From NCBI GenBank assembly GCA_002328825.1, contig DCWI01000076.1, positions 1 to 36,356 of the forward strand: a stretch of DNA of 36,356 nucleotides, read 5' to 3'. Position 1 is the first letter of the stretch. Every line of letters starts with the position of its first letter. The translations under genes and the position numbers were made by a program. This document shows positions 8,352 to 16,063 of the stretch, piece after piece. Below the pieces are notes generated by a model. The model was not told where the DNA came from, did not search any database, and worked only from the letters and a program-made list of their open reading frames with translations. Source of the DNA: Nitrospiraceae bacterium UBA2166 (GTDB lineage Bacteria > Nitrospirota > Nitrospiria > Nitrospirales > UBA2166).

Positions 8352-9418
8352 TCGAAGCCTTCTTGAGTGAAGTATCGGAGGCTCACATGTTTACCCTCGT
8401 GGATGTTGGTTCAATGGGTGGCATTGAAGCAGAATGGACTCATTGTGGGAATAATATTAGAGCCCTCGGTTTTGAGCCCGATGAACGTGCGTTTGAAAAA
8501 TTAGTGTCATCGCCAAATCGATCATTTTTAAACATGGCACTCTCTCAAAAATCAGAGGACTTGAAACTTTACATATCGCGTGAACCTGGAAAGACGTCTG
8601 TTTATCGGCCGAATTTTTCAATGCTGAGCACATTCCCTTGTGTGGAGCGTTTTGAAACAGTAAAAGAATTCCTCATTCCTGCTAGCAAAGTTGACCAACT
8701 TGACGCTGTGTTACCGCGGCATAAGTTTTTGGATGCTGATTTTTTGAAACTTGATACTCAGGGAAACGAACTAGAAATTCTTCGAGGCGGACAATCCTAT
8801 TTACGTGGTTCTGTTCTTGGCGTGAAGGTTGAAGTTGAATTTTTAGATATCTACAAGGACCAACCTCTTTTTTCAGATGTGGATTCTTACATGAGGGAGA
8901 ATGGCTTTCAGTTAATGGACTTGAGGAAGTTTTTCTGGAAGAGAAAAGATCACATCAATTGGGTAGGAAGAGGACAACTCGTTTTTGGAGATGCCCTTTA
9001 TTTTAAAACCCCAGAGGCATTTATCGCGTTGCTGGAAAATACCGATATCCAGTATGCACAGAACAAAACAATTAAGTTTGTTGCCACTTGTTTGGTTTAT
9101 GGTATGCGTGATTATGCTGTCTTCTTACTTAACCTTGCCTGCAGCCATGGATATATTGATGAACATTTGCAGGTGCAATTGACGGAAAAGATAAAGGATG
9201 ATGATCGTCAACTGCGGAATGTGGGGTTTTATGGCTACCGATTTTTCAGAGCATTTCTGGTGATAGTGAGACGAAGGCTGTTTCCTAAGTCATGGAAGGA
9301 CTCGGTTGATAGCGATTGGGTTGTGGGAAATCCTCGTGCTCCACGTTGGAGGGAACTTGCGAACTGGCTGGGGATAGGGAAGCCTCGAAAAAGAAATTGC
9401 AATAGACCGTCGTTGTAA
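8339..9418 (+). CDS. FkbM-family methyltransferase with C-terminal extension
   Basis: This 359-aa protein has the FkbM-type order of motifs: FTLVDVGSMGGIE (SAM site), ALGFEPDE (acidic ribose contact), and DFLKLDTQGNELEILRGG, the family hallmark. The methyltransferase domain covers roughly residues 15-225. The remaining ~130 residues are not recognised and are rich in basic residues toward the end. AAGGAGAG lies about 11 bp before the ATG. FkbM enzymes O-methylate hydroxyls on sugars and natural products. Here it likely methylates a glycan residue or terminates a chain, as methyltransferases do in some O antigens. That role is inferred. Confidence 0.82.
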   Translation: MGGLVEAFLSEVSEAHMFTLVDVGSMGGIEAEWTHCGNNIRALGFEPDERAFEKLVSSPNRSFLNMALSQKSEDLKLYISREPGKTSVYRPNFSMLSTFPCVERFETVKEFLIPASKVDQLDAVLPRHKFLDADFLKLDTQGNELEILRGGQSYLRGSVLGVKVEVEFLDIYKDQPLFSDVDSYMRENGFQLMDLRKFFWKRKDHINWVGRGQLVFGDALYFKTPEAFIALLENTDIQYAQNKTIKFVATCLVYGMRDYAVFLLNLACSHGYIDEHLQVQLTEKIKDDDRQLRNVGFYGYRFFRAFLVIVRRRLFPKSWKDSVDSDWVVGNPRAPRWRELANWLGIGKPRKRNCNRPSL

Positions 9419-9739
9419 CTATAGAACAGGAATTGACGTGGGCATCTCTAGCGTGTTCTATGCTGATGGTGATCACGCTTTATCGCTTTCTTGCATGAGA
9501 GTGCTTTTGGGTTGAGATTATATGATATTGGTTGTGTGTGATGCACGGTGCCTCTAGGTCTTGAATTGTGCTTTGGTGATCAACCTCAAAAGGGTGTGAC
9601 AGTAAAAAAACTCCCTGTGTGTGCTGCAGTCACTGGGTTCCGGTGAGTGTTTGAAGAAGGGTCTCTGTGTTTTGAGTCTCGTAACTGAGCCGTTTTGAAT
9701 ATAGCGAAATGGCATTGTACAAGACCTGAGGAGAAGCTC
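9419..9739 (+). other. non-coding stretch upstream of aldolase leader
   Basis: No convincing gene is visible. An 8-bp inverted repeat (ATAGAACA at 9421-9428 and TGTTCTAT at 9454-9461, 25-nt spacer) lies just after the FkbM stop. It could be an operator or a weak structured 3' end, but no U-tract follows. I found no clear sigma-70 promoter. The gap suggests that the aldolase region may be a separate transcription unit. Confidence 0.4.
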
Positions 9740-9808
9740 ATGATTTTTGATATTGCCACTCTCGATGGGGAAAATCCCATCGTGCTATTAACCTTGTCAG
9801 GAAGGTGA
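9740..9808 (+). CDS. 22-codon leader ORF before the aldolase gene
   Basis: A strong Shine-Dalgarno sequence (GAGGAG, 9728-9733) sits 6 nt before an ATG that opens a 22-codon frame ending in TLSGR. Its TGA is at 9806-9808, 2 nt before the aldolase ATG at 9811. The position suggests a translated leader or coupling peptide. A very similar layout precedes the KdsB-like gene. No regulatory amino-acid run is seen. Confidence 0.35.
   Translation: MIFDIATLDGENPIVLLTLSGR
9763..9782 (+). repeat. hairpin inside the aldolase leader ORF
   Basis: CGATGGGG and TCCCATCG can pair around an AAAA loop (8 bp including one G-U). The hairpin lies within the 22-codon leader ORF and 28 nt before the aldolase start. 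No U-tract follows, so it is not a standard terminator. It could modulate ribosome passage. Confidence 0.4.
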
Positions 9809-9810
9809 GT

Positions 9811-11508
9811 ATGACGATCGAAGTTCTTGACTGTACGCTTCGTGATGGGGGCTATTATTGTAATTGGGATTTTGATGATGCGTTGGTCAAGCGTTACCTT
9901 GATGGCATCATCCAAGGAGGTGTTCATTACATAGAGTTAGGGTTTCGGACAAGAAATCAACAGGGGTTTGCCGGAAAATATAAGTTTTGTAGTGAGCATA
10001 CCCTTTCGCGGATGATTGGCGATCAGTCTGTAAAAGTGGCAGTTATGATTGATGGTAAGGACTTTATTAGTCCGGCAGGGGAGGTTGCACGAGAAGATGT
10101 GTTGCAGCTTTTTTCCAAAAAATCACAGAGCCGGGTTGATCTCGTTCGCATTACGACGACTCAAACGACGTTGCCTGCTGTTCTACAATTGGGGGCTCTT
10201 CTCAATGACCTTGGGTATAGTGTTTCAGCGAACATTATGCAAGCGAGCATTCTATCTGATGAGAATCTTGAGGCGATGGCAATGGAGTTTGCGCGCTCAT
10301 CTTTTGACGTTATGTATCTTGCTGACTCCTTTGGAGGGCTTGTTCCAGAGAGAACACGAACGTTGTTTGAGATCATTAGTCAAGGTTTCCCTCGTCATGT
10401 TGGTTTCCATGGTCACGATAATCTTGGTCTTGCGATGGCGAATTCTCTTGCCGCCGTCGATGGTGGGGCAAAAATGGTCGATTGCTCTCTTCTCGGAATG
10501 GGTCGCGGAGCAGGTAATTTACGAACAGAACAGTTTTTGCTCTACTTGCAAGCGAAGGTTGGGAATCAGGATGTTGATCCGAGCCCGCTCTTTGATGTCG
10601 TAGCGACAGATTTTGCAAGTCTTCAGCAGCGATATCAATGGGGGACCAATTTACCCTATATGCTTGCGGCCGTTCATAGTGTCCATCCGATGTACCCACA
10701 GCAACTGCTGCAAACATATCGCTACTCTTCCATGGAAGTTGTCCAGGTTCTTGAGACCATTCGTGCTTCTGGAAAAGGGGGGTCGTTCAGCACCACTGGT
10801 CTGTCTAACGCATTGCATGAGCGGTTCTCAAAGGTTAGAGATCATGTTTCCATTGAGCGTTTGGAACGCTATAGATTTGGCTTACCTGTATCCAAAGTGG
10901 CAAAAGGACATAAAGTGTTGCTGCTTGGTTCTGGTGCGAGTGTGCGTCAAAGAGTTGATGATATCAACGAGTTTATCCATGTCCATCAACCATTAGTGGT
11001 CGAATGTAATGTTCAGACCGGGATTGAAAAAGGCCCAGAACATTTTTCGTTATTCACAAACCACAAGCGCCTTGAAATGCACATAGACAGTCTTGTTGAG
11101 AATCGTTCTTGTGCCGTCCTCGGGATGTCTGAAGTTAGTGAGAAACTTGTAGGGTTTCTACAGAAAATTGATATCTATCATTACCCGTATCGAGTAGGCG
11201 CTGGGAATTTTGTGGTTGAGCGGGATGGATGTGTCATTCCGCACGACGTGGTTGCCATGTTTGCGTTTGCTCTAGCCTTACGTCTTGAGGCCACGTCGAT
11301 CTTCCTTTGCGGATTTGATGGCTATGCGATGGAGGATGGTCACAGCAGTATGTTGCCATCCAACAATCGAATAGCTATGGAACGAGAAATGGAGTGGTTT
11401 TTTCATCTTTTGAAGCAACATGAAGCTGTGCAAAACGGAGTCCGTGTTGTGAGTCTCACCCCAACGATATATGGGATCGAGCAAGATTCCCTATACGCGT
11501 ATATCTGA
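9811..11508 (+). CDS. DRE-TIM (HMGL-like) aldolase fused to a sialyltransferase/DUF115-like domain
   Basis: This 565-aa protein opens with LDCTLRDGG (residues 6-14), the catalytic Arg-Asp signature of HMGL/4-hydroxy-2-oxovalerate aldolases. It has LADSFGG, the metal-binding HGHDN (His200, His202) and LGMGRGAGN, so residues 1 to about 280 form a complete-looking divalent-metal aldolase. From about residue 368 there is LLLGSGASVRQ, then LVVECN and LFTNHKRLE, and near residue 490 a segment with ALALRL, IFLCGFDGY and, after a gap, VRVVSLTP. The spacing is like CMP-sialate-binding GT42 enzymes (GNGPSL..., then IYLSGIDFY) and DUF115 proteins. ATG 9811 is preferred to GTG 9805 because AGGAAGG immediately precedes it. 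Likely role: building, and perhaps handling, a 2-ulosonate. The fusion function is inferred. Confidence 0.72.
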   Translation: MTIEVLDCTLRDGGYYCNWDFDDALVKRYLDGIIQGGVHYIELGFRTRNQQGFAGKYKFCSEHTLSRMIGDQSVKVAVMIDGKDFISPAGEVAREDVLQLFSKKSQSRVDLVRITTTQTTLPAVLQLGALLNDLGYSVSANIMQASILSDENLEAMAMEFARSSFDVMYLADSFGGLVPERTRTLFEIISQGFPRHVGFHGHDNLGLAMANSLAAVDGGAKMVDCSLLGMGRGAGNLRTEQFLLYLQAKVGNQDVDPSPLFDVVATDFASLQQRYQWGTNLPYMLAAVHSVHPMYPQQLLQTYRYSSMEVVQVLETIRASGKGGSFSTTGLSNALHERFSKVRDHVSIERLERYRFGLPVSKVAKGHKVLLLGSGASVRQRVDDINEFIHVHQPLVVECNVQTGIEKGPEHFSLFTNHKRLEMHIDSLVENRSCAVLGMSEVSEKLVGFLQKIDIYHYPYRVGAGNFVVERDGCVIPHDVVAMFAFALALRLEATSIFLCGFDGYAMEDGHSSMLPSNNRIAMEREMEWFFHLLKQHEAVQNGVRVVSLTPTIYGIEQDSLYAYI

Positions 11509-11706
11509 TTTCGACTACATCTTTCGACCTTTTGCTTCCTCCTCCTGCTTGCCAAGGATAGAATAAAACTTCAAGGGGTTGTTTGAGTTTACTAAGGGAT
11601 GTGCACGATTCTTGTCTATTCGACAATCCGTGAGCAAAAGCGTTTCGGTATTCGATTAACCGATAAATAGAAATGGAAAGAAAATTTCGTGCTTGAGGAG
11701 GACGCG

Positions 11707-11757
11707 ATGAATTCGTATGAGGGGGGTTGTTTGGTGAAGATAACTTTAGCGAGGTGA
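11707..11757 (+). CDS. 16-codon leader ORF before the CMP-ulosonate synthetase
   Basis: GAGGAGGA (11695-11702) is a near-ideal ribosome site 4 nt before this ATG. The 16-codon frame ends in VKITLAR, with TGA at 11755-11757, just 4 nt before the TTG start of the KdsB-like gene. The TGA lies inside GAGGTGAG, which also serves as the downstream gene's ribosome site. This mirrors the leader before the aldolase. The stretch 11509-11706 upstream holds nothing else recognisable. Confidence 0.35.
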   Translation: MNSYEGGCLVKITLAR

Positions 11758-11761
11758 GTGT

Positions 11762-12526
11762 TTGAAGGTGATCAATCAACGCTCATCAGAACTTGACGGC
11801 GTCGTTGCCATCATTCCTGCGAGATTTAGATCATCAAGGTTTCCGGGAAAGCCTCTTGTCCCTATTCTTGGGGTTCCGATGATCATTCGGGTGTTTCGAA
11901 GGGTAGCAGAGGTGTTACCTGCGAGTAATATTGTTGTTGCGACGGATGATGAACGGATTCGTGGCGTTTGTACGGATGCTGGAGTTTCCGTCATTATGAC
12001 GCCGGAGGATTGCTTAACGGGGACGGATCGAGTGTGGCAAGCCGCGAGGTGTTTAGATGCGGTGACTATCATCAATGTGCAGGGTGATGAGCCGTTGGTG
12101 AAGGGTGATGACATTCTTGCTGTGGTGAGGGAAAAACAGACCTATCCTGACCATGTTATAAACGGGATGTGTTCAATTCATGATCGGAAGGACATTGAAA
12201 GTCCGAATGTTCCTAAGGTTGTTGTCAATGAATGTAATGAGCTTGTGTATATGTCTCGCGAACCAATTCCTCATGTGAAATCCTCTGTTAGAGAAACAAC
12301 CTATCGGAGGCAGGTGTGTATTTACGGGTTTACTCGAGGCCAATTACAGGCGTTCGCGGAGCATGGACGGAAATCAACACTCGAAGAACCAGAAGATATC
12401 GAAATCCTTCGGTTTCTAGATTTGGGAATTTTAGTGCGTATGGTAGAGGTTAGCAAGGCGTCTGTCGCAGTCGATATTCCAGAAGATGTTCAGCGAGTTG
12501 AGCAATTGCTGGAACGCGGATTATGA
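11762..12526 (+). CDS. KdsB-like CMP-ulosonate (3-deoxy-octulosonate type) cytidylyltransferase
   Basis: This 254-aa protein carries IIPARFRSSRFPGKPL (the CTP-binding signature of KdsB), IVVATDDERI, the TGTDRVWQA segment, NVQGDEPLV with metal-binding Asp, and YGFTR, as in CMP-Kdo synthetases. Length is normal for the family. The start is TTG 11762 (GAGGTGAG upstream). GTG 11768 is possible but lacks a ribosome site. The gene overlaps the HAD gene by 4 bp and follows an aldolase rather than KdsA or NeuB, so the substrate may be a ulosonate other than core Kdo. As a KdsB relative it could also be a second Kdo activator for capsule, like KpsU. Confidence 0.8.
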   Translation: MKVINQRSSELDGVVAIIPARFRSSRFPGKPLVPILGVPMIIRVFRRVAEVLPASNIVVATDDERIRGVCTDAGVSVIMTPEDCLTGTDRVWQAARCLDAVTIINVQGDEPLVKGDDILAVVREKQTYPDHVINGMCSIHDRKDIESPNVPKVVVNECNELVYMSREPIPHVKSSVRETTYRRQVCIYGFTRGQLQAFAEHGRKSTLEEPEDIEILRFLDLGILVRMVEVSKASVAVDIPEDVQRVEQLLERGL

Positions 12527-13197
12527 GGGCATATAAGGTATGGTTTTTTGATTGCGATGGAGTGATTCTTGACTCAAACATGGTCAAAACAGAAGCTTTT
12601 CGCCGGGTTGGCCAAATTTATAATCCAGGAGCAGCTGAGGCTTTGGTGCAATACCATGTCTCCCATGGTGGAATTTCACGGTATCAAAAATTTGATTTTT
12701 TCTTTCGAGATATTTGTGCTGATGTCGATTATAAAGAAAAGTTGGATCAAGCGCTTATTGAATATGGGAAATGTGTTAGCTCAGAACTTCGACAATGTGA
12801 GGAAATAATTGGCATCCGAGATTTTCTCGAGGTGCTGAATGAACGTGGAGACACACTGAAGTTCGTTGTTTCTGGATCCGACCAGGAGGAACTCAGAAGT
12901 GTGCTGAAGGATAGAGATCTCGATAGGTATTTTGATGGGGTTTTTGGTTCTCCTGAAAAAAAACCACAGATCCTTGCTCATCTCTTTGCACGAGAATCAA
13001 TTGCAGGGCCTGACGCAGATTGTGTGTTTTGTGGCGACAGTCGACATGATTATGAGGTTGCGATGGAGAGTAATATTGAGTTCATCATGATCTATGGATA
13101 TACCGAATGGAACAACTGGAGAGAAAGTATTCCTCGCGATATTGTTTGTGTGCGTAATTTCATGGAGTTGCTTGAGCCTCAAAGGAAGCATGTATGA
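12523..13197 (+). CDS. HAD-superfamily phosphatase (phosphoglycolate phosphatase/PGM-like)
   Basis: This 224-aa protein has the HAD motif FFDCDGVILDS (nucleophile Asp10, acid Asp12), a helical C1-type cap, FVVSGSD (motif II), GSPEKKPQIL (motif III Lys) and FCGDSRHDYEVA (motif IV Asp pair). It is a subfamily I HAD, distinct from the C0-type KdsC. Start and stop overlap both neighbours by 4 bp (ATGA), so it is co-translated with the cytidylyltransferase and the following transferase. The position suggests that it dephosphorylates a ulosonate phosphate before CMP activation, analogous to KdsC or KdnC. That is an inference from context. Confidence 0.75.
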   Translation: MRAYKVWFFDCDGVILDSNMVKTEAFRRVGQIYNPGAAEALVQYHVSHGGISRYQKFDFFFRDICADVDYKEKLDQALIEYGKCVSSELRQCEEIIGIRDFLEVLNERGDTLKFVVSGSDQEELRSVLKDRDLDRYFDGVFGSPEKKPQILAHLFARESIAGPDADCVFCGDSRHDYEVAMESNIEFIMIYGYTEWNNWRESIPRDIVCVRNFMELLEPQRKHV

Positions 13198-15068
13198 GGG
13201 GTGAGTGCTCACGAATTGTGGTTGTTCCTGTGACTGGTGGACGGATAAAACAATCCGCTACGACTGGTGGTGGGTGGTATGTTGGAGGTAGCGTAAATCT
13301 GTCTAGCTTTCGATATGCTAAGAGTGATCACTGGCTTTATCTCGGGAAAGACGTTCCTCAGAGGCAGCGAGTTGGTGGAGTGATTGGTTTTGACAAAAAA
13401 TGGCCACTTGAAGATCGTTTGCATAGAGTTGCGAGTACTCTCCGTCAACCGTTTCTTGATTTTATTGGGCGGGCTGGGAAGGAACAACGAGATATAATTG
13501 CATGGCGGTCAAGTGCGATTGCATGGAAATCATGGGGAGCAAGCGATTTGTTTTTATTAGTTTGCTATCTTAAGGTGGGCATCGATGTGATCCGAGAAGC
13601 TGAGGAACGTCAGCTTAGCCTCGTTTTGATTGTCGAGGACCCCTGGTTGTTTGAGCAGTTGAAGGATACTTTTCGTGCACAATCGGGCGTTCAGTTCCTT
13701 CGTGGTGGAGGGCTTTGGCAGCACAAAGTAGAAGCTATAGTTTTTGGAATAGCGCGTCGTTTCTGGTGGTTGTTGCGAATGCTATGGTATGGGATGAGGC
13801 AGAGTTTTTTTTCTGGGAGAGGGGGTTCTCTACCGCAGAAACCAACCGTTGCACTGTATAGCTACCCCGCCTTGTCAAATGCTTGCAAAAATGGTGGGTG
13901 GAGTGATCCTGTTCTTCCTGATCTTGATCGTTTGCTTCAAAACATAGGCTACGAAGTCATTAGATTTTCCGATCCTCAATGCTGGGGGCTTGAACGGCAA
14001 CTTGGAGAACGGGTCAGTTACTTTCGTCCGTTGATTCTCTATAGCACGGTGTCATCCATCATAGCGTCTTTGTTTTCCTTGTTGTGGTCCAAGAATGCAA
14101 TTCCGAATTATGTGGCTGATGTGGACGTCCGGTGGTTAATTGAGCGAGAGTGGTGGTTGGAAGCTGGAAGGTCTGCTGTATGTCGGTACAAGATATTTTA
14201 TCGATGCCTGAATGAAATGTTGCGAAGGGAATCTTGGGACTGGATCATCTTTCCCTACGAAAACCAACCTTGGGAAAAACTTCTTGTGCAGTGCGCGAGA
14301 GAAGCTGGGATTCGGACCGCCGGTGTTCAGCATGTGCCATTGTCAGTGTACTCTTTGTCATTTTTCTTGGGGCAAGGGGAGTCTTCGCATATGCCGATTC
14401 CTGACGTATTGTTTACTTCAGGGGCGTACGCGCAAAAGGCTTTTGAAGATGGAGGTATTCCGCATGAGAGGTTGATAATGTGTGGGAGCATTCGGCATGC
14501 ACATTTGGCTGCTCAGAGTTCTGAAGGACTCACGGTACGGCTGAACTCAGCGCCTCTCACAGAGATTCTGGTTGGCCTTCCACTTGATATCTATACGACC
14601 CGTCATTTGCTGGCTGCAATTGCAGCAGCGTTTCCTCAAGGAGGAAAACAAGAAAATATTCGTTTTCACGTTAAGGCTCATCCACGCCGTCCCCTTGATA
14701 TTCATCGTCTCGGCTTTCCTGCCGTGGCGGCTCCTGCTTCTTTCGAGGATGCTCTGCAACACTGTGGGCTTGTGATATTTGGTGGGAGTACTGTGGGGCC
14801 TGAGGCTGTGGCGTGGGGCCGCATGGCTCTGAGATATCGCCCGGAATTGCTGTTGAATCTTGATCAATCCGAAGCCTATGGAGATCTTATTCCTAGTTGC
14901 ACCGATGGAAACCTTCGGAAGGTGGTATTAGAATTGCTGGGGAGCCAGAGCAACAGTCCTCGGGTTGAACATGTTAAGGAAGCAACTAGCCAAATATTTG
15001 CCCCCTTTAATAGGGCAGTGGTGACAGAGATATTTCGAGTGCAAGGTGGAGGAACACCGGTTGGGTGA
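13194..15068 (+). CDS. Kdo-transferase-like GT-B surface polysaccharide protein
   Basis: This 624-aa protein has FPYENQPWEKLL near residue 354, GIRTAGVQHVPLS, IMCGSIRHAH, FHVKAHPRR near residue 496 and LVIFGGSTVGPEAVAWG near residue 528. These features recall capsule polysaccharide Kdo transferases (KpsC/KpsS, PF05159) and related GT-B enzymes. There are no convincing signal or membrane segments beyond a hydrophobic helix near residues 180-200. Coupling by 4 bp to the HAD gene, and linkage to the CMP-ulosonate synthetase, suggest that it transfers the product of this pathway. The family call is from motif memory and should be treated as moderate. Confidence 0.55.
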   Translation: MRGECSRIVVVPVTGGRIKQSATTGGGWYVGGSVNLSSFRYAKSDHWLYLGKDVPQRQRVGGVIGFDKKWPLEDRLHRVASTLRQPFLDFIGRAGKEQRDIIAWRSSAIAWKSWGASDLFLLVCYLKVGIDVIREAEERQLSLVLIVEDPWLFEQLKDTFRAQSGVQFLRGGGLWQHKVEAIVFGIARRFWWLLRMLWYGMRQSFFSGRGGSLPQKPTVALYSYPALSNACKNGGWSDPVLPDLDRLLQNIGYEVIRFSDPQCWGLERQLGERVSYFRPLILYSTVSSIIASLFSLLWSKNAIPNYVADVDVRWLIEREWWLEAGRSAVCRYKIFYRCLNEMLRRESWDWIIFPYENQPWEKLLVQCAREAGIRTAGVQHVPLSVYSLSFFLGQGESSHMPIPDVLFTSGAYAQKAFEDGGIPHERLIMCGSIRHAHLAAQSSEGLTVRLNSAPLTEILVGLPLDIYTTRHLLAAIAAAFPQGGKQENIRFHVKAHPRRPLDIHRLGFPAVAAPASFEDALQHCGLVIFGGSTVGPEAVAWGRMALRYRPELLLNLDQSEAYGDLIPSCTDGNLRKVVLELLGSQSNSPRVEHVKEATSQIFAPFNRAVVTEIFRVQGGGTPVG

Positions 15069-15071
15069 AGT

Positions 15072-16010
15072 ATGAGTTCCAGAAAGGTCTATAGCACATT
15101 ATCTCAATTTTGCGAGGACGATGATCGGCCTCGCAAAGTTCTCCTTCAAGCGGGTTTTGAGGTGCATGAAAACCCATGGGGGCGTCGAATACAGAGTGAA
15201 GAAATGTTTGACGCACTGTCGGATGTTGATGCTGTGCTTGCTGCTGTCGAACCGTATGATGAAAAACTTCTCACCTCATTATCTCGGTTACGATGTATCA
15301 GTAGGTGTGGAATTGGGACTGATGCTATTGACCTTGCTACAGCACAACGGTTGAATATTTCAGTCTTGACGACTCCTGATGAGGTTGTAGAACCAGTTGC
15401 CCAGTTAACCTTGGCAATGATGCTTGCGTTGGCTAGAAATTTTCCGCTCCACATCGAAGATTTCCGTAATGGTACGTGGCGAAAATATTCAGGGTGTCTT
15501 CTCTCCGAATTGACTGTTGGGCTTGTTGGATTTGGGAGAATTGGTCGAGCAGTGGAACGATATCTTCGTCAATTTCAACCCCGTGTTATAGTGGCTGATC
15601 CATGTGTTGATTTTTCAACGTTGCCTTCTGGAGTAAAGATGAGGTCTCTGCGTGAATTACTTTCAGAGGCAGATTTGGTTTCATTGCATGCATCGTGTTC
15701 ACCTCAGAATAAAAGTCCACTTATTGGACGTGAAGAAATTGCTGTGATGAAAAAGGCGAGCCGATTGATTAACACGTCGCGTGGTTCTCTTGTCGATGAG
15801 AAAGCTTTATATGATGCTTTGCAATCCGGCCATCTTTCCGGTGCGGCATTCGATGTATTTTCTAAAGAACCGTACTCTGGACCTCTGGCGTTACTTCCGC
15901 AAGTATTGTGTACTCCGCATATAGCCACGTTGACCCGTGCGTCTCGAGCGGCAATGGAGTTGAGTTGTGCAATGAATGTTGTTAAGTTTTTCAAACGTGA
16001 GTTCGTGTAG
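15072..16010 (+). CDS. D-isomer-specific 2-hydroxyacid dehydrogenase
   Basis: This 312-aa protein resembles the phosphoglycerate dehydrogenase/glyoxylate reductase family. It has ISRCGIGTDAID, the NAD-binding VGLVGFGRIGRAVERY (about residues 154-169), INTSRGSLVDEKAL with the catalytic Arg region, FDVFSKEPY with the Glu, and CTPHIATLTR with the catalytic His. It has no ACT domain, unlike many SerA proteins. The gene lies 3 bp after the Kdo-transferase-like gene. In a glycan locus it may make or reduce a 2-keto/2-hydroxy acid that becomes a building block or decoration (for example D-lactate or D-glycerate). No direct evidence identifies the substrate. Confidence 0.8.
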   Translation: MSSRKVYSTLSQFCEDDDRPRKVLLQAGFEVHENPWGRRIQSEEMFDALSDVDAVLAAVEPYDEKLLTSLSRLRCISRCGIGTDAIDLATAQRLNISVLTTPDEVVEPVAQLTLAMMLALARNFPLHIEDFRNGTWRKYSGCLLSELTVGLVGFGRIGRAVERYLRQFQPRVIVADPCVDFSTLPSGVKMRSLRELLSEADLVSLHASCSPQNKSPLIGREEIAVMKKASRLINTSRGSLVDEKALYDALQSGHLSGAAFDVFSKEPYSGPLALLPQVLCTPHIATLTRASRAAMELSCAMNVVKFFKREFV

Positions 16011-16017
16011 CTTGTTA

Positions 16018-16063
16018 TATAATCATGCATCAGAAGGAAAAAAATAAAATGGTTGGATCGTGA
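16018..16063 (+). promoter_or_regulatory. possible promoter -10 and 4-codon mini-ORF before rfbF
   Basis: TATAAT occurs at 16018-16023 in the 49-bp gap, but no good -35 is found 16-18 bp upstream. AAGGA (16034-16038) precedes an ATG at 16049 opening a 4-codon ORF whose TGA (16061-16063) overlaps the GTG start of rfbF. The rfbF start itself has a poor ribosome site, so re-initiation is plausible. Confidence 0.25.

Noticed and set aside
10049..10603. 184-aa plus-strand ORF inside the aldolase gene
   Set aside because: It is an out-of-frame shadow of the aldolase domain. It has no ribosome site and a Cys/Arg/Leu-rich composition without motifs.
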